A stretch of DNA of 64,000 nt from Nocardiopsis flavescens (GCF_900141985.1 NZ_FQZK01000010.1:124001-188000); one strand, 5' to 3'; numbered from the stretch's first letter, positions 11,142 to 20,026 are shown. The notes: generated from the letters alone by a model not told the origin. Made by a program: numbers and translations.

Positions 11142-11447
11142 ATGCTCCAGACCTTCCCGGTCCAGGATCAGGATCTCCGGCAGATCTCGGCCCGTCTGTA
11201 CGACGAGTTCAGTGGTCTGTCCCACCGCTGTGTCGAGCGGTGCGTCAGCGACACCTGGCACTGCGTCGAACACCTGGGCATCGCGGTCACGCCGCACCTG
11301 GTCGAGCGGGTCGCCCGCGAGCACCTGGAGGCGATGGTCAACTCCGTGCCGCCCTCACAGGTCTCCCGCAGAGCCGCCAAAGCGGCGGCCCGGCACCCGG
11401 GGGCGGGGCTGTTCGCCGGCCACCGGATGGCGGCCCGGCCGCAGTGA
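11142..11447 (+). CDS. Small helical protein (three-helix-bundle dimerisation type), function unknown
   Basis: This 101-aa, mostly helical protein has Cys/His-containing motifs (SHRCVERCV, WHCVEHLGI). The N-terminal part resembles short actinobacterial proteins annotated with a three-helix bundle dimerisation domain. There is no signal peptide, and no catalytic motif can be named. The ATG at 11142 has AGGAG about 11 nt upstream. An overlapping GTG in another frame at 11132 gives an Arg/Pro-rich, non-protein-like product. A hairpin terminator follows. It is monocistronic and transcribed away from the SpoIIE-type phosphatase. Confidence 0.65.
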   Translation: MLQTFPVQDQDLRQISARLYDEFSGLSHRCVERCVSDTWHCVEHLGIAVTPHLVERVAREHLEAMVNSVPPSQVSRRAAKAAARHPGAGLFAGHRMAARPQ

Positions 11448-11466
11448 TCCGGCGGACCCGTGCGGC

Positions 11467-11497
11467 ACGGGGCGCGCCCGTCGCGGGTGCGCCCCGT
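11467..11497 (+). terminator. Hairpin terminator
   Basis: Positions 11467-11475 and 11489-11497 form a 9-bp stem. An inner CCCG/CGGG stem (11477-11480 with 11484-11487) extends it. It lies 20 nt after the stop at 11447. Confidence 0.65.
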
Positions 11498-11579
11498 CCG
11501 CCGCTCCGGGCGAACGGACACCCGCGGGAGGAGGACCGGAGAAAGGCCCGGAGCGTGAATCCGGGGCCCGCGGCTGTCA

Positions 11580-11585
11580 TACGCT
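11580..11585 (+). promoter_or_regulatory. -10 element of a leaderless promoter
   Basis: TACGCT ends 6 nt before the GTG at 11592, and no Shine-Dalgarno sequence is present. This supports both that start and leaderless transcription. Confidence 0.45.
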
Positions 11586-11591
11586 CGGTTC

Positions 11592-13250
11592 GTGCCCTCC
11601 CCTACACCTCCCTCGTCCGCGAACCCCGAACCGGTTCCCGGTGCGGCCTTCGATGAGATGCTGCGCGCCTCCCGGGCGATGCTCGCCATGCGGCACCCGC
11701 TCGACGCGGAGCTGGCCTTCAGCGAGCTGCTCGGCACCTGGTGGGGCGAGCGCGTGCCCGGTCTCGACGTCGAGCGGGTCCTCGGCGAGGGCCTGATCAC
11801 CCACGCCGCGGCCTCCGGCAAGCCCGCCGGGCTGGGCGTGCTGGCCGCCATCGCCGCCCTGGGCACCTCGCCCGGCCAGCGCCGGCTCGCCGAGCAGGGG
11901 ATGATCGCGCTGCGCGAGCAGGGCCTCCAGGTCCCCGAGTGGGCCTCCCAGCTGGGCCGGGTCGTGCCGCTGGGCGCCTACGTCAACAGCGACCTCTTCG
12001 GCGACACCGACGACGTCGTGTGCGTGTTCGGACGCGGGGACGGCGACGGCGCGAGCGTCCCCGAGCACGCCCTCATCCTGGTGGTGGACCACAACGCCGG
12101 AGGGGTGCTGCGCGACGCCTGGGTGACCACCAAGGTGGAGCGGCTGCTCCAGGGGTGCAGGGAGCGGGCCGCCGCCGACGAGTTCACCCGGTTCGCCGAG
12201 CTGGAGCCCGCGCAGGCCCGGAGCCGGCTGGTGCGCGCCCTGCGCGTCACCGAGCGGGTGATCTCGGGCGGGGGCGCCGGTGCCGCGCCGCTGCCGGTCG
12301 GACCGAACGCCGCCGACCTGGCCGGGGGCTCCCTCGCCACCCACTTCGCGCTGGCCAACGCCCGGGTGCGGACCCTGCCCGAGCCCCTCGGCACCGCCGC
12401 CGACGACGGCGTCCAGGTGTGGCGGCGCGACCGCCGCGCGGTGCTCGCCGCCCGCTTCCTGGCCTCCGACGAGGCCGCCGAGCTGTCGGACTCCTACACC
12501 GCCAGCCGCTGCGCCGACCACATCATCGCCTACGGGTGCGACGTGGACGCGGGGCGGCCGCTGCGGGTGAGCCCCCGCAAGGTGGAGGCGTTCCTGCTGC
12601 GCTGGCTGCCCGGCCGGGTGGTGCTGCTCCCCGAGGAGCAGGAGGCCATGCCGCACGTGCTGGCGGCCTGGGTGCGCTGGGCGGGGCCGCGCACCGGGCT
12701 GCCGGAGGTCGCGGTGGGGGCGACCCTGGACGCCGTGTGGGAGTACACCACCGAGTTCACCCGGGTCTACCGGGACCCCGCCCGCCCGCTGGGGCTGCGC
12801 CAGGAGGCCGTGCGCAGGCTGCTGCCCGACGGCGACTTCTCGGCGCTGGCCCGGCGCATGTTCGCGTTCCCGCTGCTGGCCAGCGACCTGATCTCCTGGG
12901 CCCCCGAGGAGTTCGACCCGGCCACCCCGCGAGGACGGCGGGCCCTGCTGCGGCTGGACCACTACGGCGAGTACGAGGCGGCCACCCCGCCCAGCGGCCG
13001 CCACTCCACCGGCAAAGACCACTGGTACCGGCCGGTGACCGGGGACGACCCGGACCGGGAGCGGGAGCTGGACCGGCACGAGCGGCTGGCCGAGCGGCTG
13101 TGGTCCGGCCGTCCGGCCGAGCTGTGGTCGGCCGCCCGGCGGCTGCTCGACCGCGGCCGGGACCGGGCCTCGGTCCTGGCCGAGCTGGGCGGCGTGCTGG
13201 ACGCCGCGGCCGACGGCGCCGACCTGCGCCGCCGCCTGGACTCCCTCTAG
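11592..13250 (+). CDS. Conserved hypothetical protein, 552 aa
   Basis: I do not recognise this protein. It is soluble-looking, with no signal peptide or membrane segment and a strongly amino-acid-like composition. The N-terminal third is Ala/Leu-rich and helical. Acidic stretches (FGDTDDVVCVF, LILVVDHNAGG) resemble a central mixed alpha/beta domain. The middle section contains YTASRCADHIIAYGCD and LLRWLPGRVVLLPEEQ. The C-terminus carries KDHWYRPVTGDD and a Leu/Arg-rich helical end. It sits between a small helical protein and a convergent phosphatase gene. GTG at 11592 follows a TACGCT hexamer by 6 nt. Codon usage matches its neighbours, so it looks native. Confidence 0.8.
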   Translation: MPSPTPPSSANPEPVPGAAFDEMLRASRAMLAMRHPLDAELAFSELLGTWWGERVPGLDVERVLGEGLITHAAASGKPAGLGVLAAIAALGTSPGQRRLAEQGMIALREQGLQVPEWASQLGRVVPLGAYVNSDLFGDTDDVVCVFGRGDGDGASVPEHALILVVDHNAGGVLRDAWVTTKVERLLQGCRERAAADEFTRFAELEPAQARSRLVRALRVTERVISGGGAGAAPLPVGPNAADLAGGSLATHFALANARVRTLPEPLGTAADDGVQVWRRDRRAVLAARFLASDEAAELSDSYTASRCADHIIAYGCDVDAGRPLRVSPRKVEAFLLRWLPGRVVLLPEEQEAMPHVLAAWVRWAGPRTGLPEVAVGATLDAVWEYTTEFTRVYRDPARPLGLRQEAVRRLLPDGDFSALARRMFAFPLLASDLISWAPEEFDPATPRGRRALLRLDHYGEYEAATPPSGRHSTGKDHWYRPVTGDDPDRERELDRHERLAERLWSGRPAELWSAARRLLDRGRDRASVLAELGGVLDAAADGADLRRRLDSL

Positions 13251-13257
13251 GCGTACC

Positions 13258-13283
13258 GACCGCGGGGGACGCGACCCGCGGGG
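13258..13283 (+). terminator. Likely terminator
   Basis: CCGCGGG (13260-13266) pairs with CCCGCGG (13275-13281), 9 nt after the stop at 13250. Confidence 0.5.
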
Positions 13284-13364
13284 TCCGGTGCGCCCACGGG
13301 GGCGGACCACCGGACGGCGCGACCGCCTCCGCGGACGCGGCCCTCCCCGCCGGGCGCACCCGGG

Positions 13365-14144
13365 TCAGGCGACCATGCGGGCCCGCAGCGCGGCCACCGT
13401 CGCCGGGGACACGGCCAGGGCGTCGGACACGTACCCGTCGAAGGAGCCGTACACCTCGTCGATGTGGGCGAACGAGGACTCCAGGTACTCGGCGCGGACC
13501 CGGGTCATCGGGATGAGCTCGTCCCACTCCAGGCCGCTGTGCTCCGCCAGCAGCCGCATCCACTTGTCGGTGTTCTCCTGGCGGGCGTTGCTGGCCAGGT
13601 AGTCGGCGACGACGGCCGCCCGGTCCACGCCCAGGAGGGTGAGCAGCAGGGCGGCGCCCCAGCCGGTGCGGTCCTTGCCCGCGCTGCAGTGGAAGACCAG
13701 GGCGGTGGGGCCCTCCGCCGCGCGCTCGACCAGGTCGCGGTAGCCGGTCAGGGCGACGGGGTCGGTGACCAGCTCGCGGTAGACGTCGAACATGAACCGG
13801 TCCGCGGCGCCGTCGGCGAACATGGCGCGGGCGCGCTCGCGGTCCAGCAATGCCTCGGAGAAGTTGCCCCCGGCCGCGGTCGGGCCCTGCACCGAGACGG
13901 CGGTGTAGGCGGCGCCCTCGGGGGTGATGTCCGGCAGGCTCTCCCGCTCGTGGGCGGTGCGCAGGTCGACGAGCTGGCGGATGCCCAGTCCGTTGTAGAC
14001 CGGCAGGTCCGGCTCGGAGATGGTGTGCAGGGCGTCGGAGCGGTACAGCAGGCCGTGGCGGACCGTGCCTCCCTGGGCGGTCCGGTGGCCGCCGAGGTCG
14101 CGGAAGTTGGGGGCGCTGGAGAGGATGAATCCGTCGTTCGTCAC
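13365..14144 (-). CDS. Tyrosine-protein phosphatase (Y_phosphatase3 family)
   Basis: This 259-aa protein has the bacterial tyrosine phosphatase signature CX5R in HCSAGKDRTG (Cys153, Arg159). The N-terminal strand SSAPNFRDLGG and LVDLRTAHERE are typical of this family (relatives include Mycobacterium PtpB). PtpB-like enzymes dephosphorylate phosphotyrosine and sometimes phosphoserine, phosphothreonine or phosphoinositides; the substrate here is unknown. I chose GTG at 14144: the family begins close to the FRDLGG motif and a TATCGT hexamer lies 7 nt upstream. The open frame continues to 14447, but that part overlaps the nucleotidyltransferase in a shadow frame. It lies 49 nt downstream of the nucleotidyltransferase on the same strand. 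Confidence 0.88.
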   Translation of the reverse strand: MTNDGFILSSAPNFRDLGGHRTAQGGTVRHGLLYRSDALHTISEPDLPVYNGLGIRQLVDLRTAHERESLPDITPEGAAYTAVSVQGPTAAGGNFSEALLDRERARAMFADGAADRFMFDVYRELVTDPVALTGYRDLVERAAEGPTALVFHCSAGKDRTGWGAALLLTLLGVDRAAVVADYLASNARQENTDKWMRLLAEHSGLEWDELIPMTRVRAEYLESSFAHIDEVYGSFDGYVSDALAVSPATVAALRARMVA

Positions 14145-14151
14145 GAAGGCG

Positions 14152-14157
14152 ACGATA
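14152..14157 (-). promoter_or_regulatory. -10 element, possible leaderless promoter of the phosphatase gene
   Basis: On the minus strand TATCGT ends 7 nt before the GTG at 14144. It could give the phosphatase its own transcript within the nucleotidyltransferase-phosphatase pair. Confidence 0.35.
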
Positions 14158-14193
14158 CCCAGTACCCCTCCGGCGCCCCGGACCCGGTCGGGG

Positions 14194-14925
14194 TCAGGCC
14201 TCCTGCCGCAGGGCGGCGATCTCCTCGCCCGCCTCCTTGACGTCCTTGGCGGTGTCCACCCCGCGCCAGAACCCGTCGATGCGGTAGGCGGTGAGCCTGC
14301 CCTGGCCGGCCAGCTCGGGGAAGGTGGACGACTCGTGGTCGCCCTTGACCGGCAGCAGCGGGGTGATGCCGGGTTCGAACAGGTAGACGCCGGCGTTGAT
14401 CCACACCGGCAGCAGCGGGCTCTGGGTGAAGCCCTCGACCCGGTCACGGTCGTCGATGTCGACGACGCCCCAGGTGGTGCGGAACCGGGTCAGCGCCAGG
14501 GTGGCCAGGCCGCCCCGGTCCCGGTGGTGGGCGGTCATCTCGTCCAGCGGGAACCAGGTGAGGACGTCGCCGTTGAGGGCGAAGTAGGGGGCGTCCTGCT
14601 CGGGCAGCCCCTGGGAGGCGTACCGCAGGGCGCCGCCCCGGCCCAGGGGCTCGTCCTCGACCAGGAGGGTGGTCCGCGGCCCGTCGGCGCGGGCTCCGAG
14701 GTGCTCGCGCAGCACCTCGGCCTTGTAGCCGCAGGAGACCACGACGTGTTCGACGCCGTGGTCCGCGAGCCAGGCGAGCTGGTGGTCGATGATGGGCCGT
14801 CCGGCCACCTCCACCATGGCCTTGGGGCGGGTGTCGGTGTAGGGCCGCAGCCGGGTGGCCTGCCCGCCCGCCAGGATCAGGGCCTGGGTGACGGGCGCCG
14901 CGGAGGGTGAGGGAGAAGCGGTCAT
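14194..14925 (-). CDS. Nucleotidyltransferase (NDP-sugar pyrophosphorylase family)
   Basis: This 243-aa protein has the signature LILAGGQATRLRPYTDTRPKA with its GGxxTRLxP core and the conserved lysine. The metal-binding Asp lies in ALNGDVLTWF, with GRGGALRYA and VWINAGVYLFEP further on. Enzymes of this type join NTP and sugar-1-phosphate to make nucleotide sugars. The short length, without a left-handed beta-helix, resembles small mannose-1-phosphate guanylyltransferase or glucose-1-phosphate thymidylyltransferase relatives. The sugar cannot be told from the sequence. The ATG at 14925 lies 6 nt after a TAGTGT hexamer, a leaderless arrangement. It is probably cotranscribed with the tyrosine phosphatase downstream. 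Confidence 0.87.
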   Translation of the reverse strand: MTASPSPSAAPVTQALILAGGQATRLRPYTDTRPKAMVEVAGRPIIDHQLAWLADHGVEHVVVSCGYKAEVLREHLGARADGPRTTLLVEDEPLGRGGALRYASQGLPEQDAPYFALNGDVLTWFPLDEMTAHHRDRGGLATLALTRFRTTWGVVDIDDRDRVEGFTQSPLLPVWINAGVYLFEPGITPLLPVKGDHESSTFPELAGQGRLTAYRIDGFWRGVDTAKDVKEAGEEIAALRQEA

Positions 14926-14931
14926 GAGCGG

Positions 14932-14937
14932 ACACTA
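14932..14937 (-). promoter_or_regulatory. -10 element of a leaderless promoter
   Basis: Minus-strand TAGTGT is followed by 6 nt and then the ATG at 14925, with no Shine-Dalgarno sequence. Confidence 0.45.
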
Positions 14938-14983
14938 GCAGCACGCGCCGGGCGGTGTCCGGTACTCCTGCGGGCCCTCCCGG

Positions 14984-17422
14984 TCAGGTCTGCTGGGTGG
15001 CCTCGGAATAGGCGGAGCGGACGTCGGCGCTGGTGAGGACGGTCAGCTCGGCGGCGGTCGCCGCGTCCCCCACCTCCTGCGAGACCCGCAGGTCCCGCTG
15101 GGAGCACGCCTTCTCGAACAGGGACCGGGCGAAGCGCCCGTTGCCCAGCTCGTCGATCCACCCCTCGGCGCACACGTGGGAGAAGATGCTGCGCAGGTCG
15201 TCCACCGCGCTGTCCTCGAACGCGTCGCCGGTGCGGGCGGCCAGGGCCTCGGCGATCGCCGTGAGCTCGTCGGCGCTGTAGGACGGGAAGCGCACCCGCA
15301 CGTTGAACCGCGAGGCCAGCCCCGAGTTGGACGCCAGGAACCGCTCCATCTCCGCCGGGTAGCCGGCCAGCACCACCGCCAGGCGCGAGCGGTCGTCCTC
15401 GGCCCGCTTGAGGAGGGTCTGCACCGCCTCGGCGCCGAAGGCGTCGCCGCCCCCGTACCCCGGGTTGATGAGCGAGTACGCCTCGTCCACGAACAGCACC
15501 CCGCCCAGGGCCCGGTCCACGAGCCGGTTGGTCTTGATGGCGGTGGCCCCCAGGTGCTCGCCCACCAGGTCGGCGCGCTGCGCCTCCACCACGTCGGGGC
15601 GGGCCAGCATGCCCAGGGCGGAGAAGACCCGGCCCAGTACCCGGGCGACGGTGGTCTTGCCGGTGCCGGGGGGCCCGGTGAAGACGAAGTTGCGCATGGG
15701 CGCGTGGTTGAGCAGGCCCTGCTCCTCGCGCAGCCGGGCCACCCGCAGCTGGGCCACCAGGGAGCGGACCTGCGCCTTGACCGGCTCCAGGCCGATCATG
15801 GCGTCGAGTTCGGCCAGGGCCTCCTCGATGCCCGGCGCCTCGCCGAACCCGGGCAGGCGGGCGGTCAGCTCGTCGTAGGCGGCGATCACGTCGGACTGGC
15901 GCAGGGTGATGAGCTCCTCCGCCTCGGGGCGGGGCGCGGGGCGGTCGCCCGTCACCCCGGAGGTCACCACGCGCACGTCGCGGGCCTGGGCGGCCTTCTC
16001 CACCAGGGAGCGGGCGAAGCGGCCGTTGCCCAGCTCGTCGACGGCCTCGCGCTGCACGGTCTGGTCGAGTCTTCGCCGCAGGGTCCGGGCCGCCTCGGGG
16101 TCCAGGACGTCCCCGCGCTGGCCGACCAGGGACTCGGCGATGCGGAACAGCTCGTCGGCGCTGTAGCTGGGGAAGGTGATGCGGGTGGAGAAGCGCGAGG
16201 CCAGGCCCGGGTTGGACGACAGGAAGGCGTCCATCTCCTTGTCGTACCCGGCCAGCACGACGACCAGCTGCTCGCGGTCGTCCTCGGCGCGCTTGAGGAG
16301 GGTCTGCACCGCTTCGTTGCCGAACCGGTCGCTCTGCCCGTCGCCCTCGTTGACCAGGGAGTAGGCCTCGTCGATGAAGAGCACCCCGCCCAGGGCCCCG
16401 TCGATCAGCTCGTTGGTCTTGATGGCGGTCGCCCCGAGGTACTCCCCCACCAGGTCGGCGCGCTGGGCCTCCACCACGCGGGCGGTGGGCAGCAGGCCGA
16501 AGGAGTGGAAGATGGTGGCCAGGGTGCGGGCCACGCTCGTCTTGCCGGTGCCCGGCGGCCCGGAGAAGACCAGGTGGCGCAGCGGCCGCTCGACCGGGAA
16601 CCCGGCGTCGGCGCGCAGGCGGGCCGCCTCGATGGACGCCGCCAGGCCCCGGACCTGCTGCTTGACCGGGTCCAGGCCGATCATCGCCTCCAGTTCGGCC
16701 AGGGCCTCGTCGACGGGCACCGGTTCGGCGTCGTCGCCGGGGGCGCCGCGCCCGCGGGTCCGCGGGGCCGGGCGGGCGGTGTCGGAGCGGTCCTTGACGC
16801 GTTCGGTGCGGGTGCCGCGGGACACCGGCCGGGTCTCGGCCTGGGCGCTCTCCCGGGCGGCGTCGGACTCCCGGCGGATCTGCCGGGAGGCGGACAGCCG
16901 CCAGAGCAGGCAGGCGCCCGCGGCGGCGTAGAGCGCCCCGATGCCCCAGGCGGAGGAGACGGCGGGGGCGACCATGCCGACCAGGGCCACGGAGAAGCCG
17001 AAGATGAGGCCCGCGGTGAGCGACAGCACCGCGGTGTGCCAGACCGGGAACTCCCGCACGGCGGTGGCGGCGGCCACGACCAGGAACGGCAGGAGCGGGA
17101 CGAGCAGGGTGACCGGCTCGCCCGGGAGCGGGAGCTGGAAGAGCGGGAAGGCGACCGCGGACCAGATCAGGCAGACGACCACCGTGACCAGGGCGTCGGC
17201 CGAGCGCATCAGCGCGGCGAAGAGCAGGATCAGGGCCAGGGCGACCGAGACCGCGGTGAGCACGGGGACGGGGGAGACCAGGGCGGCGACCGCCACGACG
17301 GCGAGCACGACCAGCCCGGCGACCAGTCTGCGGGCCGGGGGGACGGCCCGGTAGCGGGCGCGCAGGCGTTCCAGGCCGGAGGGCCCGGGTGCCGCGGTAC
17401 CGGGGCGCGTGTCGCGCGTCAT
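14984..17422 (-). CDS. Membrane-anchored tandem AAA+ ATPase (two CbbX/SpoVK-like modules)
   Basis: This is an 812-aa protein. Residues about 33-180 contain several hydrophobic segments, roughly five or six transmembrane helices. A charged linker of about 60 residues follows, then two homologous AAA+ modules. Module 1 has Walker A GPPGTGKTS near 290 and Walker B VLFIDEAYSL. Module 2 has GPPGTGKTT near 583 and VLFVDEAYSL. Both share the diagnostic VEAQRADLVGE and GATAIKTN motifs of the CbbX/SpoVK group, which includes the ESX protein EccA. No ESX, RuBisCO or sporulation gene adjoins, so the remodelled target is unknown. The ATG at 17422 is preceded by AAGGGG. The two modules probably arose by internal duplication. 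Confidence 0.87.
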   Translation of the reverse strand: MTRDTRPGTAAPGPSGLERLRARYRAVPPARRLVAGLVVLAVVAVAALVSPVPVLTAVSVALALILLFAALMRSADALVTVVVCLIWSAVAFPLFQLPLPGEPVTLLVPLLPFLVVAAATAVREFPVWHTAVLSLTAGLIFGFSVALVGMVAPAVSSAWGIGALYAAAGACLLWRLSASRQIRRESDAARESAQAETRPVSRGTRTERVKDRSDTARPAPRTRGRGAPGDDAEPVPVDEALAELEAMIGLDPVKQQVRGLAASIEAARLRADAGFPVERPLRHLVFSGPPGTGKTSVARTLATIFHSFGLLPTARVVEAQRADLVGEYLGATAIKTNELIDGALGGVLFIDEAYSLVNEGDGQSDRFGNEAVQTLLKRAEDDREQLVVVLAGYDKEMDAFLSSNPGLASRFSTRITFPSYSADELFRIAESLVGQRGDVLDPEAARTLRRRLDQTVQREAVDELGNGRFARSLVEKAAQARDVRVVTSGVTGDRPAPRPEAEELITLRQSDVIAAYDELTARLPGFGEAPGIEEALAELDAMIGLEPVKAQVRSLVAQLRVARLREEQGLLNHAPMRNFVFTGPPGTGKTTVARVLGRVFSALGMLARPDVVEAQRADLVGEHLGATAIKTNRLVDRALGGVLFVDEAYSLINPGYGGGDAFGAEAVQTLLKRAEDDRSRLAVVLAGYPAEMERFLASNSGLASRFNVRVRFPSYSADELTAIAEALAARTGDAFEDSAVDDLRSIFSHVCAEGWIDELGNGRFARSLFEKACSQRDLRVSQEVGDAATAAELTVLTSADVRSAYSEATQQT

Positions 17423-17593
17423 CGGTGCCCCTTCCTGCGTGGGGGGTCCGGAGGCGGGCCTCCGGCCGGGGGTCGGCTGGCCGGAGGGGCGGTCGAGGGG
17501 TCGACGGCCACGCCTTCACCCTTGCCTTAACCGCCCCCGGTTGTCCAGTGCGGGGCGGCGTGTCTCCCCGCGCACCGGGCCCGGGGGAAGCGG

Positions 17594-18292
17594 TCAGAGC
17601 AGGGGGATCTGGCCCCCGGCGGCGGGTCGGGGCCTGCGCAGGTGGCTCCAGCGGGGCAGGTCGTCGAGGTAGGCCCAGCTGATCCGGTGCTGCGGGGTGG
17701 GCCCGTGTTCGGCCAGGTGGGCGCGGTGGACGGGCGAGGGGTAGCCCGCGGCGCGCTCGAAGGCGTAGCCGGGGTGCTCCTCGGCCAGTGCCGCCATGTG
17801 GGCGTCCCGGCGGACCTTGGCCAGGACGGCAGCGGCGGCCACGCTGATACAGGTGAGGTCGCCCTTGACCTGGGTGCGGACCCGCCAGGGGCGGCCGATG
17901 AAGTCGTGCGAGCCGTCCAGGAGGACGGCGTCGGGACGGACCGAGAGCCCCTCCAGTGCGCGGCGGGCGGCACGGCCCAGCGCCTCGGTCATGCCGACCT
18001 CGTCGATCTCGGCGGCCTCGGACCACCCGAAGGCGTGGTCGGCCACCCAGGGCTCCAGCCGGGCGGCCAGGTCGCGGCGGCGGGCGGGGGTGAGGCGTTT
18101 GGAGTCGGTCAGGCCCGCGGGCGGCTCGCCCGGGCCGGGGACGGCGGCGCAGACCAGCAGGGGGCCGGCCCAGGCCCCGCGCCCCACCTCGTCCATTCCG
18201 GCGACGATCCGCGCTCCGGCGGCGCGGAGCCGCTCCTCCACCTCGTAGGTGGGCGCGGCGGGGGCCTTGGCTGCGGGCTCGGAGATCGACAC
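17594..18292 (-). CDS. rnhB: Ribonuclease HII
   Basis: This 232-aa enzyme cleaves the RNA strand of RNA-DNA hybrids and starts removal of misincorporated ribonucleotides. The hallmark [14 protein letters not shown] gives the first catalytic Asp-Glu pair. [15 protein letters not shown] (third acidic residue) and [15 protein letters not shown] follow in family order. The length is normal. GTG at 18292 lies 6 nt after TAGTCT, suggesting leaderless expression. A role in ribonucleotide excision fits the nearby ribonucleotide reductase and topoisomerase genes only loosely; they are not in one operon. Confidence 0.93.
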   Translation of the reverse strand: MSISEPAAKAPAAPTYEVEERLRAAGARIVAGMDEVGRGAWAGPLLVCAAVPGPGEPPAGLTDSKRLTPARRRDLAARLEPWVADHAFGWSEAAEIDEVGMTEALGRAARRALEGLSVRPDAVLLDGSHDFIGRPWRVRTQVKGDLTCISVAAAAVLAKVRRDAHMAALAEEHPGYAFERAAGYPSPVHRAHLAEHGPTPQHRISWAYLDDLPRWSHLRRPRPAAGGQIPLL

Positions 18293-18667
18293 GCCCCCAG
18301 ACTAGAGGGCCGCGGCGGCCCGTGCCGCCGGTTCGCGCAGGGGACGGGAGGGGCCCCACGGCGGCGGCGAGTGCGGCCGGGGTGGCCGGGGAGGCGGCCA
18401 CGAGGAGCACGGGCCGCCCCGACCGCGGCCGGGGCGGCGCCGCCGGCGGCGAAGCCGGCGCTCCGGGCGGCGAAGGCCCACGAGAAGTGCCCGGCGCGCC
18501 GGCCGGGGGGAACGGCGAGGTCGATCATGTGCGAGCCGAGACCGGGAACGGGCGTCCGGGACGGGTTTTTGCACGACTCGCCGTTTATCACAGCGCGTCA
18601 TGCTCCATGACTTTCGGTAGTTTCCGCTTGTCAGGATCGCGCACAGGTGTGACCCGGAGGAATGGAC
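18293..18667. other. 375-bp divergent intergenic region, rnhB / DoxX-like gene
   Basis: The part next to rnhB is extremely GC-rich with several short inverted repeats. The part from about 18580 to 18660 is less GC-rich and probably holds the promoter of the plus-strand gene. I could not identify a clean -35/-10 pair there. Confidence 0.45.
18299..18304 (-). promoter_or_regulatory. -10 element of a leaderless rnhB promoter
   Basis: Minus-strand TAGTCT is separated by 6 nt (GGGGGC) from the GTG at 18292. Confidence 0.45.
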
Positions 18668-19276
18668 ATGCAGCGCCCCACCCCGCTTCCCCGGCGCCGG
18701 AGGCCACGCCCCCGACCGCGCGTCCGCCTGCGCCGCCGCGGCCTGTACGACGTCGGGGCGGCGCTGACCCGCGTCGGCGTCGGCTGGGTCTTCGCCGACC
18801 ACGGCCTGGCCCTGCGCGGCCAGGAGGCCCGGCTGGCCGCCCACCTCGCGGAGTCGGGGACGCCCCTGCCCGCCCTGGCGGTCCACCTGCTGCCCGCCCT
18901 CGTGGTCGCCACGTCGCTGTCCTTCGCCGTGGGTCTGCTCACATGGCTCGCCGGCCCCCTGCTCGCCCTGTGCGCCGTCCTGGGCGCGTTCTCCCCCGCC
19001 GCCCCGGGACTCTCCCCGTTCGACTCCTGGCCGGTGACGGTGCTGGTCACGGCGGTGTGCCTGCTGATGGCCGTCAACGGCGGGCGATGGTCCTGGGATC
19101 ACCTGGTCCTGGCGCCCGACGCCCCCGAACGGGCCGAACACCCCAGGTCACACCGCGCCCGGCCCAAGCACACGCAGGGCGATCCCCCGGCCGTTTCCAC
19201 CCGTCGCCCCGAACACGCCCCGCCTCTGCTCTATCCTGTGGGTCAGGCCGCGGTACGTCGGCCGTATCAACTGTGA
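18668..19276 (+). CDS. Small integral membrane protein, DoxX-like
   Basis: This 202-aa protein starts with a very Arg-rich cytoplasmic tail. About four hydrophobic helices follow between residues 30 and 140, and the C-terminal tail is long and polar. The segment LTRVGVGWVFADHGLALRG resembles the first helix of DoxX family proteins, membrane partners in redox or sulfur metabolism in some bacteria. The resemblance is modest. GGAGG at 18656-18660 is only 1 nt from the ATG at 18662 but 7 nt from the ATG at 18668, so I use 18668. No functional partner is adjacent. Confidence 0.65.
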   Translation: MQRPTPLPRRRRPRPRPRVRLRRRGLYDVGAALTRVGVGWVFADHGLALRGQEARLAAHLAESGTPLPALAVHLLPALVVATSLSFAVGLLTWLAGPLLALCAVLGAFSPAAPGLSPFDSWPVTVLVTAVCLLMAVNGGRWSWDHLVLAPDAPERAEHPRSHRARPKHTQGDPPAVSTRRPEHAPPLLYPVGQAAVRRPYQL

Positions 19277-19357
19277 CGCGGCCCGTTGCGGCTCCTCCTT
19301 TCCGCTCCTTCCCGGGACCGCGTCCGTCGCCAGCATGGATTCGGTGGGGGGAACACC

Positions 19358-20014
19358 ATGTCCGCCGTAGGTTCCGGCCCGACCCCTGACGGGTCCGTGG
19401 CCAAACTGATCGAGATCGCCGAGAAGCCCACCCTGGGCCGGCGGCTCATCAGCTGGGCCTCGCGCCCGCCGGGGCGGCTCTACATCCCGGCGTGCGCCGT
19501 GGTCGGCGCCGTCCTCCTCTTCGAGGACAGCGTCCCGTCGGGCCACCTCCCCACCTTCGTCGCGGGGCTCGCCGGCGGGCTGCTGCTGGCCGGGATGGGG
19601 GCGCTGCGCCTGGGCATCGCCCTGGCCGTCGCCCGCCCGATGATCCGCCACTACTGGCTGCGCTGGATCTCCGCCCCGCTGATCGCCGCCCTGGCCATCG
19701 GCGTCTCGGCGGCCGACGTGCCGCTGAGCGCCCGGGTGCAGGCCTCCGCGCAGGACCTGCTCGCCCTGTCCGAGCGGGCCGACGAGTCCTCCGCCATCCC
19801 CCTCAACGGGGAGCGGGCCGGGCTCTACTCCCTGCGCAGCCTCAGCGTGGCCGAGGGGGTCCTGCACTACGAGGTGGAGGGGGCCGGGCTCGTGGGCCGG
19901 GCCGGCCTGGCGCACAGCGACGGGGACCTGCCCGAGGGCGTGTTCGTCAACGGCCAGGGCACCCGCATCTACGAGCACGTCACCGACGACTGGTACGTGT
20001 GGGTCGAGCACTGA
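19358..20014 (+). CDS. Hypothetical membrane protein, 218 aa
   Basis: I do not recognise this protein. It has two or three hydrophobic helices: about 38-62 (IPACAVVGAVLLFEDS), 68-95 and 103-123. A predicted extracytoplasmic domain of about 95 residues follows. It is rich in beta-prone stretches such as LHYEVEGAGLVGRAG and ends in YEHVTDDWYVWVEH. The ATG at 19358 has GGGGGGAA 5-10 nt upstream; a longer frame from 19286 has no ribosome binding site. A very strong terminator follows. Confidence 0.7.
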   Translation: MSAVGSGPTPDGSVAKLIEIAEKPTLGRRLISWASRPPGRLYIPACAVVGAVLLFEDSVPSGHLPTFVAGLAGGLLLAGMGALRLGIALAVARPMIRHYWLRWISAPLIAALAIGVSAADVPLSARVQASAQDLLALSERADESSAIPLNGERAGLYSLRSLSVAEGVLHYEVEGAGLVGRAGLAHSDGDLPEGVFVNGQGTRIYEHVTDDWYVWVEH

Positions 20015-20026
20015 CCCGGAACACGC

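Noticed and set aside
18662-18667. Start codon of the DoxX-like gene at the first ATG (18662)
   Set aside because: GGAGG would be 1 nt from this codon, too close for initiation. The ATG at 18668 has a 7-nt spacing.
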